From positions 1-57,576 of IMG/VR virus record IMGVR_UViG_3300042564_001295: a DNA stretch of 57,576 nt; one strand, given 5' to 3'. Shown in pieces: positions 34,494 to 40,564 of the stretch. The stretch comes from a virus. The position numbers and the translations under genes are program-made. The notes beneath the pieces are model-generated. The model was given only the letters and a program-made list of their open reading frames with translations, ran no database searches and had not been told where the DNA came from. Position 1 is the stretch's first letter. Each line of letters opens with the position of its first letter.

Positions 34494-34646
34494 GGATCGT
34501 TTTCTACTTTTTGTTTTTATCGAGGAGACTTATCGAAACTCCTCTATCTAATCCTACTATTGCTAATAACCTTCAAAGCCAATTAAGGCTCCAGCTATTA
34601 GCATAAGATTAGCAGTCCATGTAATATGAAGTTGCTGTACCGATCC
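34494..34646 (-). ncRNA. Y-RNA-like element e3 (153 nt, structured insert)
   Basis: Terminal helix GGATCG/CGATCC with GTACAGCAACTT next to it. The insert contains a long arm made of three helices (CTAATC/GATTAG, GCTAATA/TATTAGC, AGCC/GGCT) and a second hairpin GGAG/CTCC whose 11-nt loop contains TTTCGATAA, reminiscent of a T-arm. A promoter (34683-34711) lies just upstream. Confidence 0.5.
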
Positions 34647-34682
34647 TAAAACTTTCTTAACAATGTTACTTGCTATACGACT

Positions 34683-34711
34683 ATTATAGTACAAACAACA
34701 TGTGTTGTCTA
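34683..34711 (-). promoter_or_regulatory. Sigma70-type promoter (TAGACA-17-TATAAT)
   Basis: TAGACA (34706-34711) and TATAAT (34683-34688), 17-nt spacer, between elements e4 and e3. It would transcribe e3, e2 and the Ro60-like gene. Confidence 0.65.
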
Positions 34712-34728
34712 TACATTTTGGTGAAACA

Positions 34729-34856
34729 GGATACATTTTTAACGACTTTTGCTCTACCACTGAGCTACAACCGACTGCTTTTTAGGCTTGATCGGAAAGT
34801 GAGATTCGAACTCACGACCAAAAGTTTTTCCATGTTAAAAGTTGCTGTTAGTATCC
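34729..34856 (-). ncRNA. Y RNA (YrlA-like) with permuted tRNA-like module, e4
   Basis: The 128-nt RNA is closed by GGATAC/GTATCC. A conserved internal segment TAACAGCAAC faces only two bases, then come helix TTTTAAC/GTTAAAA and helix ACTTTTG/CAAAAGT. The apical module has, in order, a perfect T-arm GTGAG-TTCGAAT-CTCAC (34799-34815), an acceptor-like hairpin CCGAT/GTCGG closed by a loop, and a perfect D-arm GCTC-AGTGGTA-GAGC (34751-34765). That is a circularly permuted tRNA, the known plan of bacterial YrlA RNAs bound by Rsr/Ro60. It lies upstream of a Ro60-like gene. Confidence 0.72.
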
Positions 34857-34917
34857 TAATAAGGGCCACTGGTTAGTGACGATTCCACCATCTAGTTAGA
34901 ATGAACTAGCACATAGC

Positions 34918-34995
34918 TGGAGCAACGGGTGAGATTTGAACTCACGGTCTTCGGGATTTGCAATCCCGTGCATTGGGCCGCTCTGCCACCGTTGC
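34918..34995 (-). tRNA. tRNA-Cys(GCA)
   Basis: Full cloverleaf with encoded CCA, acceptor GCAACGG, T-arm GTGAG-TTCAAAT-CTCAC and anticodon loop TTGCAAA, giving anticodon GCA. It is the most distal tRNA of the array on the transcript. Confidence 0.9.
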
Positions 34996-35003
34996 ATGTT
35001 ATT

Positions 35004-35606
35004 TTAATAATTAAACAACATTTTTCTTGCATCCTCAAAATATGTATGAGGTTTTAATTCTGGAATAATACGTAGTGTTAGTACTACTCGTTCGTTATTT
35101 GAGCCAGTGTTATCCCAATCATGGAATATCTCTGTATTAAATAATATACACTCGCCTTGTTTTGCTATCATACTTTTTAATGGTGTATGATTTTCTTTTA
35201 CGAAACCATCGCATTCTCTGGATGTATTGGTGCGTAGGTTATCTATTGCATACTCTTTTAGATCTTCATCACTATACCAATTAGTAATACACTTATCATC
35301 TAATACTCTACTAACGTAGTTGATACTGAATTTGTTGTTCATTCCGTCTTTATGTGCTCTGTAATATAATCCAGGTTTGCTAATAAACAATGATATTCTA
35401 TTTTTTATCAATTTTATTCTATCTGCCATAGGAATCAAAGACAACATGTGTTGTGCTTGATGCTTTAGTAGAATGTAATTTGTAAATTTATTTAAATTTG
35501 CAATCTCAGGAGTACATTTGTTGCAATAGTCAATTATATCATCGATACCATCGTGGGTAAATCTAATATAATACGGACTACAATCTTCAATAATAGTGTA
35601 TTTCAT
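35004..35606 (-). CDS. 2OG/Fe(II) oxygenase-like protein
   Basis: 200 residues with YYRAHKDGMNN (HxD), then ECILFNTEIFHDWDNTGSNNE and RVVLTLRI with the distal His and Arg. This makes a fifth 2OG oxygenase in the window, here placed inside the tRNA array between tRNA-Val and tRNA-Cys. No ribosome site stands out. Substrate unknown; proximity to tRNA genes does not by itself indicate tRNA modification. Confidence 0.68.
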   Translation of the reverse strand: MKYTIIEDCSPYYIRFTHDGIDDIIDYCNKCTPEIANLNKFTNYILLKHQAQHMLSLIPMADRIKLIKNRISLFISKPGLYYRAHKDGMNNKFSINYVSRVLDDKCITNWYSDEDLKEYAIDNLRTNTSRECDGFVKENHTPLKSMIAKQGECILFNTEIFHDWDNTGSNNERVVLTLRIIPELKPHTYFEDARKMLFNY

Positions 35607-35615
35607 ACTATAAAA

Positions 35616-35690
35616 TGGTAGGACGTGACGGGATCGAACCGCCGACAGCCACCGTGTAAGGATGGAGTTCTACCTCTGAACTAACGTCCC
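35616..35690 (-). tRNA. tRNA-Val(TAC)
   Basis: Acceptor GGGACGT/ACGTCCT, discriminator A, encoded CCA, anticodon loop CTTACAC. T-stem has one G-U pair. Confidence 0.88.
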
Positions 35691-35699
35691 ATATTCTCA

Positions 35700-35930
35700 T
35701 CAAACTCGTTTCAAATATTCTGCACCAACTTTGCCACTTTGGATTTCCAGCAGTGCAGTTAGATTAGAATACACATGTTCACGCTTGTCGCTTTCACGAT
35801 GTTGGCGTTTGATCTCACGTGCTCTTGCTGCCGCAATCAGCACGAGATTAAATCTGTTGCCGCCTGATAGGTCAACACATTGATTGGTGTCAATTTCAGT
35901 GCCGCGACTAAGTCCGATTAGTTTACTCAT
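35700..35930 (-). CDS. rpoZ: RNA polymerase omega subunit-like protein
   Basis: 76 residues with the omega/RPB6 core GGNRFNLVLIAAARAREIKR followed by an acidic-basic helix and a C-terminal TALLEIQSGKVGAEYLKR. Omega binds the beta-prime subunit and helps assembly and promoter choice of bacterial RNA polymerase. It has its own consensus promoter (35951-35979). A virus copy could retune host polymerase. The match to omega is strong in the RFxLVLIAAxRAR block. Confidence 0.85.
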   Translation of the reverse strand: MSKLIGLSRGTEIDTNQCVDLSGGNRFNLVLIAAARAREIKRQHRESDKREHVYSNLTALLEIQSGKVGAEYLKRV

Positions 35931-35950
35931 ATATGCCTCATTAAAATGTT

Positions 35951-35979
35951 ATTATACTGTGTTTGGGTTGTGATGTCAA
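35951..35979 (-). promoter_or_regulatory. Sigma70-type promoter (TTGACA-17-TATAAT)
   Basis: Consensus boxes at 35974-35979 and 35951-35956, 17-nt spacer, upstream of the omega gene. Confidence 0.85.
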
Positions 35980-35986
35980 TGCTTTT

Positions 35987-36061
35987 TGGCCTCGCCACCC
36001 GGAATCGAACCAGGATCAAAGGTTTAGGAAACCCTTATTCTATCCATTGAACTACAGCGAG
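35987..36061 (-). tRNA. tRNA-Arg(CCT)
   Basis: Acceptor CTCGCTG/TGGCGAG, discriminator G, encoded CCA, anticodon loop TTCCTAA. Its 5' end touches the stop codon of the radical SAM gene. Confidence 0.88.
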
Positions 36062-37138
36062 TTAGCCAATAATTTTTAAAACCTCTGCAAAAGTATCCTT
36101 GTAGGATATGTTTCGTTTTTGATCCAGCATTTCCATATTTTCAACCAGTTTTTGAAACTTGCCCGGAACTTCAGGATGAGATTTTAACAAACGAGTTATG
36201 ATATGGTCGGTTCCAAACTTGTCTTCTATATGCTGTCTTAGCTTTAATGGAGTAGCATCTATGCCCCAAACACCAAAGCATGGACTAACTTGCAATCCAG
36301 AAAACTCATTGCTTCTACTGGGCCATGATCTTTTTGAATGCCAGGTTTCTAATTCTTTAAAATAAAAGATATTCATAGGATTAGCTGTAAACTGTATGTA
36401 AAAGCCCAGCTTGTCTTTTAATATATTATCATAGTGTAGCATGTTATGCTCTACTTTTTTCCAACTCAGCGGCCAACGTATGTAATCAAACTGCTGATTC
36501 ATTCCATCTATGCTGAATGCAAGATCAACCTGTTTAAATGTTGACCATAATTCTATCAATTCAGAATCTGGCAAAATACTACCGTTTGTGTTATAGAATA
36601 CTTCTACATTTGACGGAGTAGTTACACGTTTCAAAAAATCTACATTGTGTTCACTTAGTAATGGTTCTCCACCCACAAAGTCCAAACGGGTGAGTTTATC
36701 AAAGTTGGTAAAAGATATTAATTTTTGATATTGTAGTGAATAATTTTTTAATTTAGCATTGGGGTTATTTTGTTTCTGCCAAAGACTGCTAGAATGCGGC
36801 CCACAGATTGTACATGCCGCATTACATGTTAAATCGATCTGTACCGCAATGTGATACATATCACCGTCCACTGCATCTTCTGGTATAGAAGTTTTGGCAA
36901 CTTGTCTATGACTGACTCCATATTGGTTTTGCTCGCGTCCAAGGCATTCATGGCAGTTTTTTTCAGTATCGGCAAGTACATTTTTTGTAAACTGTCGTCT
37001 AACTGAAGTTAGTTGTATTTTATGTTCTATAGGCGTGCTACTTGGAAGAATCCAACAGCATGGTTGATACACAATGTTGCCATCTTTTTCAAGAAACCGA
37101 AAAGAGTTACTTAGTTTTCTACAAAATTCGTTGGCCAT
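36062..37138 (-). CDS. Radical SAM protein inside the tRNA array
   Basis: From ATG 37138, 358 residues. The N-terminus has FCRKLSNSFRFLEKDGNIVYQPCC and NCHECLG, then the radical SAM motif CNAACTIC and FVGGEPLL. This N-terminal plan resembles 20547-21812 and 23180-24592. It lies between tRNA-Met and tRNA-Arg. A tRNA-modifying role is possible but the protein groups with the island enzymes, not with known tRNA enzymes. Confidence 0.85.
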   Translation of the reverse strand: MANEFCRKLSNSFRFLEKDGNIVYQPCCWILPSSTPIEHKIQLTSVRRQFTKNVLADTEKNCHECLGREQNQYGVSHRQVAKTSIPEDAVDGDMYHIAVQIDLTCNAACTICGPHSSSLWQKQNNPNAKLKNYSLQYQKLISFTNFDKLTRLDFVGGEPLLSEHNVDFLKRVTTPSNVEVFYNTNGSILPDSELIELWSTFKQVDLAFSIDGMNQQFDYIRWPLSWKKVEHNMLHYDNILKDKLGFYIQFTANPMNIFYFKELETWHSKRSWPSRSNEFSGLQVSPCFGVWGIDATPLKLRQHIEDKFGTDHIITRLLKSHPEVPGKFQKLVENMEMLDQKRNISYKDTFAEVLKIIG

Positions 37139-37153
37139 TTTTGTTTTCCTATT

Positions 37154-37229
37154 TGGTTGCAGAGGATGGATTCGAACCACCGACCTCTAGGTTATGAGCC
37201 TAGCCAGATACCACTTCTAACACTCTGCG
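37154..37229 (-). tRNA. tRNA-Met(CAT), initiator-like
   Basis: Anticodon loop CTCATAA. The first base C1 faces A72 (5' CGCAGAG, 3' CTCTGCA), the mismatch that marks bacterial initiator tRNA. The anticodon stem CTAGG/CCTAG lacks the three G-C pairs typical of initiators. CCA is encoded. Confidence 0.85.
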
Positions 37230-37235
37230 TCAACT

Positions 37236-37309
37236 TGGTGGAGGTTAAGAGAATCGAACTCTTACGAAGACCTTGCAAAGGTCCCAGGCTACCATTACAT
37301 CAAACCCCC
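37236..37309 (-). tRNA. tRNA-Ala(TGC)
   Basis: Anticodon loop TTTGCAA. Acceptor GGGGGTT/AACCTCC contains the G3-U70 pair that is the alanine identity element. CCA encoded. Confidence 0.9.
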
Positions 37310-37314
37310 GAATA

Positions 37315-37391
37315 TGGTCGGAGTACAAGGATTCGAACCTTGGACCCCCTGGTCCCAAACCAGGTGCGCTACCAGACTGCGCTACACTCCG
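37315..37391 (-). tRNA. tRNA-Pro(TGG)
   Basis: Acceptor CGGAGTG, anticodon loop TTTGGGA, T-arm CAAGG-TTCGAAT-CCTTG, encoded CCA. A second Pro(TGG) is at 41742-41817. Confidence 0.9.
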
Positions 37392-37401
37392 AAAAATTGT
37401 G

Positions 37402-37475
37402 TGGAGCGGGATGGGAGAATCGAACTCCCGACATTAGATTGGAAATCTAAGGTAATGCCATTTTACGAATCCCGC
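37402..37475 (-). tRNA. tRNA-Gly(TCC)
   Basis: Acceptor GCGGGAT/ATCCCGC, anticodon loop TTTCCAA, encoded CCA. Confidence 0.9.
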
Positions 37476-37476
37476 A

Positions 37477-37574
37477 CACTTTATTAGAATACACTCATGC
37501 CTTTTTCGTCAGAGGATGGTGGCCAGTCCTTACTACCCAAACTATGTTCGAGCTGAATGTACTTTAATAAAGTG
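37477..37574 (-). repeat. Inverted-repeat spacer hairpin S1
   Basis: The spacer upstream of tRNA-Gly is closed by CACTTTATTA/TAATAAAGTG (10 bp perfect) followed by GTACATTC/GAGTGTAT, the stem shared with other inter-tRNA spacers. It also holds TGGCCAGTCCT at 37520-37530, a motif shared with S2 and S3. The stem starts 2 nt from the tRNA-Gly 5' end, so it may be a processing site. Confidence 0.55.
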
Positions 37575-37781
37575 TCCGGCTACTCACACCACATGAGCCC
37601 CGGACTGAGCTGTTACTCTGTCCATAACATTTGTTCTTCTGGAAAGGTGCTAAACCTCACCCAATGCGTTCTAGTATCCCTTAACTCAGAGAACTAATGG
37701 TCATAGCATTGAATACCCGGCGCTCTCTATGGTGACTGCCCCACCCACTTTCTTAACGGAAAAAGTGTAATCCGGGTTTCT
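37575..37781 (-). other. Non-coding, probably structured stretch in the tRNA array
   Basis: No convincing reading frame or tRNA. On the minus strand it can form CACTTT/AAAGTG, ACCCGG/CCGGGT, CAATGC/GCATTG, GGTG/CACC and TCCGG/CCGGA helices, partly nested. It lies between tRNA-Thr and hairpin S1 and may be one RNA with S1. No known RNA family recognised. Confidence 0.4.
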
Positions 37782-37855
37782 TGGTGCCCCAGTAAGGAAT
37801 CGAACCTTCTTCTAATGCTTACAAGGCAATTGTAATACCAATATACTACAAGGGC
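37782..37855 (-). tRNA. tRNA-Thr(TGT)
   Basis: Acceptor GCCCTTG/CTGGGGC with one T-T mismatch, anticodon loop CTTGTAA, encoded CCA. Confidence 0.85.
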
Positions 37856-37863
37856 AATATTTA

Positions 37864-38088
37864 TTATCCTGCTGTACTTGCTGTACCAGTGTCGTTGGTC
37901 ACATAACCAGTTGAGCCATTGCCACGTGGTGCATTTCTATCACGTGTAGGAGTTTTGATAACAACTTCACTGCATAGTTGTGCATCAATCATTGCACGTT
38001 TCCACTCATTACGCTTTACTGGATCTACAATAGATGCCAGCATGGTCTTTGTGGGCTTTCTTAATTTGAATGTCTTACCTGGTTTCAT
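37864..38088 (-). CDS. Small basic protein of unknown function
   Basis: 74 residues with a basic start (MKPGKTFKLRKPTKTMLASI) and a Gly/Thr-rich tail. AAAGG lies 7 nt before ATG 38088. It is squeezed between tRNA-Thr and tRNA-Ser. The basic composition would suit nucleic-acid binding, but no family is recognised. Confidence 0.55.
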   Translation of the reverse strand: MKPGKTFKLRKPTKTMLASIVDPVKRNEWKRAMIDAQLCSEVVIKTPTRDRNAPRGNGSTGYVTNDTGTASTAG

Positions 38089-38142
38089 ATTTTACCTTTG
38101 TTAAATTCTGGCGGAACGACTGAGTTCCTGATTTTCTTATTT

Positions 38143-38232
38143 TGGCGGAGAGACCGAGACTCGAACTCGGAAGCCGGATTACGCCGACCGATGGATTAGC
38201 AATCCACTCCAATACCATTATGGGACCTCTCC
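38143..38232 (-). tRNA. tRNA-Ser(GCT)
   Basis: Class II tRNA with a long variable arm, acceptor GGAGAGG, anticodon loop TTGCTAA, encoded CCA. Its first 15 bases are also the last codons of the endonuclease-like gene 38218-38592. Confidence 0.9.
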
Positions 38233-38592
38233 TAAATCTTTTACATCGTCTGGCTTAATGTGATGAACACCTTTACCGTTCATCTTATCTATCGGCATGT
38301 ACACAACTTTATCAATATTTGACAGATAGATAGCCCATCCATCTATAAGATTTCTGTCTATTGGTCTGCCTTTTCCATTTATAACAGTTGTTGCTGATAT
38401 CTCATAATAGTTTCTTTTTTCATATAAGGATCTGTACTTTACTTGCAATCTACGAACTTGTCCAGATTTGTCTAATGATATTAAATCAACTGGGCTATGA
38501 TCGTCAAACGGTGTAAAACAATGATATCCTTTACTATACAAATCTGCTATTACTTTAATTAAGCCTAAATTACCTTTTTCATTAACATTCAT
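38218..38592 (-). CDS. PD-(D/E)XK-like endonuclease
   Basis: 124 residues: GLIKVIADLYSKGYHCFTPF, then DDHSPVDLISLDKSGQVRRLQVKYRS, which fits the D-x(n)-ExK/QxK core of PD-(D/E)XK nucleases such as group I intron-associated PDDEXK proteins (here VD...QVK). The C-terminal codons run into tRNA-Ser, ending at a TAA inside its D-arm region. The location, touching a tRNA gene, is typical for a mobile endonuclease. Confidence 0.6.
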   Translation of the reverse strand: MNVNEKGNLGLIKVIADLYSKGYHCFTPFDDHSPVDLISLDKSGQVRRLQVKYRSLYEKRNYYEISATTVINGKGRPIDRNLIDGWAIYLSNIDKVVYMPIDKMNGKGVHHIKPDDVKDLGEVP

Positions 38593-38647
38593 GACTAGCT
38601 CCTGCTTTGTTTATTTAGCAGATGAGCCATCTGTTATCCGTATAACT

Positions 38648-38734
38648 TGGTACGAGAGACGGGACTCGAACCCGTAAGCCCATTACAGGCGGCAGATTTT
38701 AAGTCTGCTGTGTATACCATTCCACCACTCTCGC
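38648..38734 (-). tRNA. tRNA-Leu(TAA)
   Basis: Class II with long variable arm, acceptor GCGAGAG, anticodon loop CTTAAAA, encoded CCA. Confidence 0.9.
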
Positions 38735-38754
38735 ATTATTTCTTGCTTGTGCTT

Positions 38755-38783
38755 ATTATACTGCAAGCGTCACAAAATGTCAA
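38755..38783 (-). promoter_or_regulatory. Sigma70-type promoter (TTGACA-17-TATAAT)
   Basis: Consensus TTGACA (38778-38783) and TATAAT (38755-38760), 17-nt spacer, inside the tRNA array just upstream of tRNA-Leu(TAA). Confidence 0.85.
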
Positions 38784-38802
38784 CACTTATTTCGAATTAT
38801 TC

Positions 38803-38876
38803 TGGCGTACCCACTAGGACTCGAACCTAGACTGACGGTTTTGGAGACCGCGATGCTGCCATTACACTATGGATAC
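38803..38876 (-). tRNA. tRNA-Trp(CCA)
   Basis: Acceptor GTATCCA/TGGGTAC, discriminator G as expected for Trp, anticodon loop CTCCAAA, encoded CCA. Confidence 0.9.
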
Positions 38877-38886
38877 ATAAAAAGGC

Positions 38887-38995
38887 ACTTGCTGTGACGC
38901 TTGAATTCATGGTAGCCCTACTCTTCATGGCCGGTCCTTGTGCATAGTCGACATTGACAAGTTTTTCGGTGTTCCATTGTAGCTACTCAGCAAGT
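38887..38995 (-). repeat. Inverted-repeat spacer hairpin S2
   Basis: Closing stem ACTTGCTG/CAGCAAGT (8 bp), inner GTAGC/GCTAC and CTTGT/ACAAG helices, and the shared motif TGGCCGGTCCT at 38928-38938. It fills the gap between tRNA-Ser(TGA) and tRNA-Trp. Confidence 0.5.
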
Positions 38996-39001
38996 ATTGA
39001 T

Positions 39002-39091
39002 TGGCGGAAGTAGTAGGATTCGAACCCACGGACCCTTTCGAGCCTTCAGTTTTCAAGACTGCTGCCTTAAGCCATGCTCAGCCATACTTCC
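39002..39091 (-). tRNA. tRNA-Ser(TGA)
   Basis: Class II, acceptor GGAAGTA, anticodon loop CTTGAAA, long variable arm, encoded CCA. Confidence 0.9.
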
Positions 39092-39097
39092 ATATTT

Positions 39098-39173
39098 TGG
39101 CTCCCCGAGTACGGATCGAACGTACGACATCTTCGTTAACAGCGAAGCGCAACTACCTCTGTGCTATCGGGGA
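39098..39173 (-). tRNA. tRNA-Asn(GTT)
   Basis: Acceptor TCCCCGA/TCGGGGA, discriminator G, anticodon loop CTGTTAA, encoded CCA. Confidence 0.92.
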
Positions 39174-39179
39174 ATTGAT

Positions 39180-39264
39180 TGGTGGAGATTACTGGGATCG
39201 AACCAGTCGTGCCCGAAGGCGGCGGATTTACAGTCCACTGCATCACCATTGATGCTTCATCTCC
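39180..39264 (-). tRNA. tRNA-Tyr(GTA)
   Basis: Class II with long variable arm, acceptor GGAGATG, anticodon loop CTGTAAA, encoded CCA. Confidence 0.9.
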
Positions 39265-39270
39265 AATTAT

Positions 39271-39354
39271 TGGTGCCCAGGGAGAGACTCGAACTCTCAA
39301 TCCTTTCGGCAGTGGCTTCTAAGACCACCGTGTATACCATTCCACCACCTGGGC
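39271..39354 (-). tRNA. tRNA-Leu(TAG)
   Basis: Class II, acceptor GCCCAGG/CCTGGGC, anticodon loop CTTAGAA, encoded CCA. Confidence 0.9.
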
Positions 39355-39363
39355 AATACTTTA

Positions 39364-39447
39364 CATATAAAAACACACTCAAGTCCGCGGCACGGAAGGC
39401 ACTATACCCGCAATGGTCTATGACCAGTCCTAATGTGTTTTTATATG
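39364..39447 (-). repeat. Inverted-repeat spacer hairpin S3
   Basis: Perfect 14-bp stem CATATAAAAACACA/TGTGTTTTTATATG closes an 84-nt hairpin. It contains TGACCAGTCCT (39421-39431), shared with S1 and S2. The stem begins at the CCA of tRNA-Glu, so cleavage near it could release the tRNA 3' end. Confidence 0.65.
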
Positions 39448-39520
39448 GAGACGCTACGGGGAATCGAACCCCGCTTTACGGGATGAAAACCCGTTATCCT
39501 GACCGATAGATGATAGCGTC
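39446..39520 (-). tRNA. tRNA-Glu(TTC)
   Basis: Acceptor GACGCTA/TAGCGTC, anticodon loop TTTTCAT, encoded CCA. A divergent second Glu(TTC) lies at 41907-41981. Confidence 0.9.
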
Positions 39521-39575
39521 AAATTGTCTTTTAAATTTTTAAGGAGCATTGCTAAACTTGTTAGCGTATGTGACT

Positions 39576-39604
39576 ATTATATAGCCTATGCTACGCTGTG
39601 TCAA
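39576..39604 (-). promoter_or_regulatory. Sigma70-type promoter (TTGACA-17-TATAAT)
   Basis: Consensus boxes at 39599-39604 and 39576-39581, 17-nt spacer, upstream of tRNA-Glu. Confidence 0.85.
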
Positions 39605-39634
39605 TGCTTTTTTGAACTAATTGCAAAATATATT

Positions 39635-39709
39635 TGGTGGGCCCTGCTGGGATCGAACCAGCACTGTCGGTTTCGAAGACCGAAGTGATATCCATTTCAC
39701 TAAGGACCC
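39635..39709 (-). tRNA. tRNA-Arg(TCG)
   Basis: Acceptor GGGTCCT/AGGGCCC, anticodon loop CTTCGAA, encoded CCA. Confidence 0.9.
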
Positions 39710-39710
39710 T

Positions 39711-39787
39711 TGGTGCGGCTGAAGGGATTCGAACCCCTGACCCACGAGGTAGAAGCTCGTTGCTCTAATCCACTGAGCTACAGCCGC
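39711..39787 (-). tRNA. tRNA-Arg(TCT)
   Basis: Acceptor GCGGCTG, anticodon loop CTTCTAC, canonical D-arm TAGCTCAGTGGATTAGAGC, encoded CCA. Confidence 0.92.
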
Positions 39788-39796
39788 AATTAAAAT

Positions 39797-39870
39797 TGGT
39801 GCTCTTAGAAAGAATCGAACTTTCATTACTTCCATACCAAGGAGGCGTTCTACCATTTAACTATAAGAGC
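39797..39870 (-). tRNA. tRNA-Thr(GGT)
   Basis: Acceptor GCTCTTA/TAAGAGC, anticodon loop TTGGTAT, encoded CCA. The anticodon stem has one mismatch. Confidence 0.85.
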
Positions 39871-39871
39871 A

Positions 39872-39949
39872 TGGTACCCCGGGTGAGATTCGAACTCACA
39901 CGATTCTCCTTTTGAGAGAGACGCCTCATACCAATTGGGCTACCGGGGC
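39872..39949 (-). tRNA. tRNA with anticodon CAA in a class I body
   Basis: Acceptor GCCCCGG/CCGGGGT, T-arm GTGAG-TTCGAAT-CTCAC, anticodon loop CTCAAAA (CAA, reads TTG). The variable loop is only 5 nt, whereas leucine tRNAs have a long variable arm. The amino acid is therefore unclear; CCA is encoded. Confidence 0.7.
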
Positions 39950-40004
39950 ATTGAATTAACACAAGTTGTTCACCGTACAACTTGTAAAACGGGGGTCTGT
40001 TGAA

Positions 40005-40221
40005 TTTGTAAGTAGTAGAGCCACTTTAATCTCTACCATTCACCCGATTGCACTGGTCCGGACGGGAAGTGGTGCATCACTTGGGATACTTGTCCAGCGT
40101 ATAGACCTTTCTACCTCGGACACTACGTGCCCGGGTGGGGATCGAACCCATTTGCCTTCTACTATAAAGTACCTTCGAAGAATACAGTATAGCGTGACTT
40201 TCTCTTGCTGACACTTACAAA
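40005..40221 (-). ncRNA. Y-RNA-like element e7 with permuted tRNA-like module
   Basis: Closing stem TTTGTAAGT/ACTTACAAA, followed by GTCAGCAAGA, which shares CAGCAA with the family. Inside, in minus-strand order, lie a T-arm-like hairpin (TGGG-TTCGATC-CCCA, 40136-40150), a closed 7-bp acceptor-like hairpin CGGGCAC-GTA-GTGTCCG (40117-40133), and a D-arm-like hairpin TAGA-AAGG-TCTA (40102-40113). This is the permuted tRNA order of YrlA RNAs. Further helices (GTAGAG/CTCTAC) follow. No 5' acceptor strand exists, so it is not an ordinary tRNA. Confidence 0.55.
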
Positions 40222-40224
40222 ACT

Positions 40225-40300
40225 TGGTGCACCCTGTTGGAATCGAACCAACTTCAACGGCTCTTCAGACCGCCGCTATGACCACATCAGCTAAAGGTGC
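40225..40300 (-). tRNA. tRNA-Phe(GAA)
   Basis: Acceptor GCACCTT/AGGGTGC, anticodon loop CTGAAGA, encoded CCA. Confidence 0.9.
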
Positions 40301-40307
40301 ATATACT

Positions 40308-40381
40308 TGGTAGTTCCTGAAAGAATCGAACTTTCGTCAATGCAATGTCAATGCACCATTCTCCCATTGAACTAAGGAACT
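40308..40381 (-). tRNA. tRNA-Val(GAC)
   Basis: Acceptor AGTTCCT/AGGAACT, anticodon loop TTGACAT, encoded CCA. Confidence 0.85.
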
Positions 40382-40383
40382 AA

Positions 40384-40479
40384 AATCTACTTAGGGGTGA
40401 CCACTGGGAATTGAACCCAGATAAGCGGAATCACAATCCACGACTTTACCATTAAGTTATGGCCACACCTAAGTAGATT
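40384..40479 (-). repeat. 12-bp inverted repeat enclosing tRNA-His
   Basis: AATCTACTTAGG (40384-40395) and CCTAAGTAGATT (40468-40479) are perfect complements and extend the acceptor stem of tRNA-His. Such an extended helix could be an RNase III-type processing site. Confidence 0.7.
40396..40466 (-). tRNA. tRNA-His(GTG)
   Basis: Acceptor GTGGCCA/TGGTCAC with C73, anticodon loop TTGTGAT. The base at -1 is T, not the G required for histidyl identity, and the 3' end reads CCCT, so CCA is not encoded. Both would need post-transcriptional addition. Confidence 0.82.
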
Positions 40480-40484
40480 AAAAT

Positions 40485-40559
40485 TGGTACCGCCAAAAGG
40501 AATCAAACCTCTATTCCCACGTTCGTAGCGTAGTGTATTATTCATTATACTATGGCGAT
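40485..40559 (-). tRNA. tRNA-Arg(ACG)
   Basis: Acceptor ATCGCCA/TGGCGGT, anticodon loop CTACGAA, encoded CCA. The D-loop (AATGAATAA) lacks the usual GG pair that contacts the T-loop, and the T-loop reads TTTGATT. Confidence 0.8.
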
Positions 40560-40564
40560 ATATT

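Noticed and set aside
34563-34760. 65-codon minus-strand frame covering e3 and e4
   Set aside because: It runs through perfect RNA helices and a tRNA-like D-arm, and lacks a convincing start.
34729-34856. Reading e4 as two tRNA fragments or an ordinary tRNA
   Set aside because: The D-arm follows the T-arm, acceptor halves are joined by a loop, and the flanking helices pair perfectly; this fits one folded RNA better.
38997-39509. Long plus-strand reading frames across the tRNA cluster (also 37157-37450, 39966-40211, 41088-41318)
   Set aside because: They are reverse complements of tRNA genes; their recurring FEP/RTHG/GFEP-like words are translated T-arms, not proteins.
40136-40150. A tRNA gene at the T-loop inside 40005-40221
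   Set aside because: No 5' acceptor strand, anticodon arm or CCA in the expected places; interpreted as a permuted tRNA-like module.
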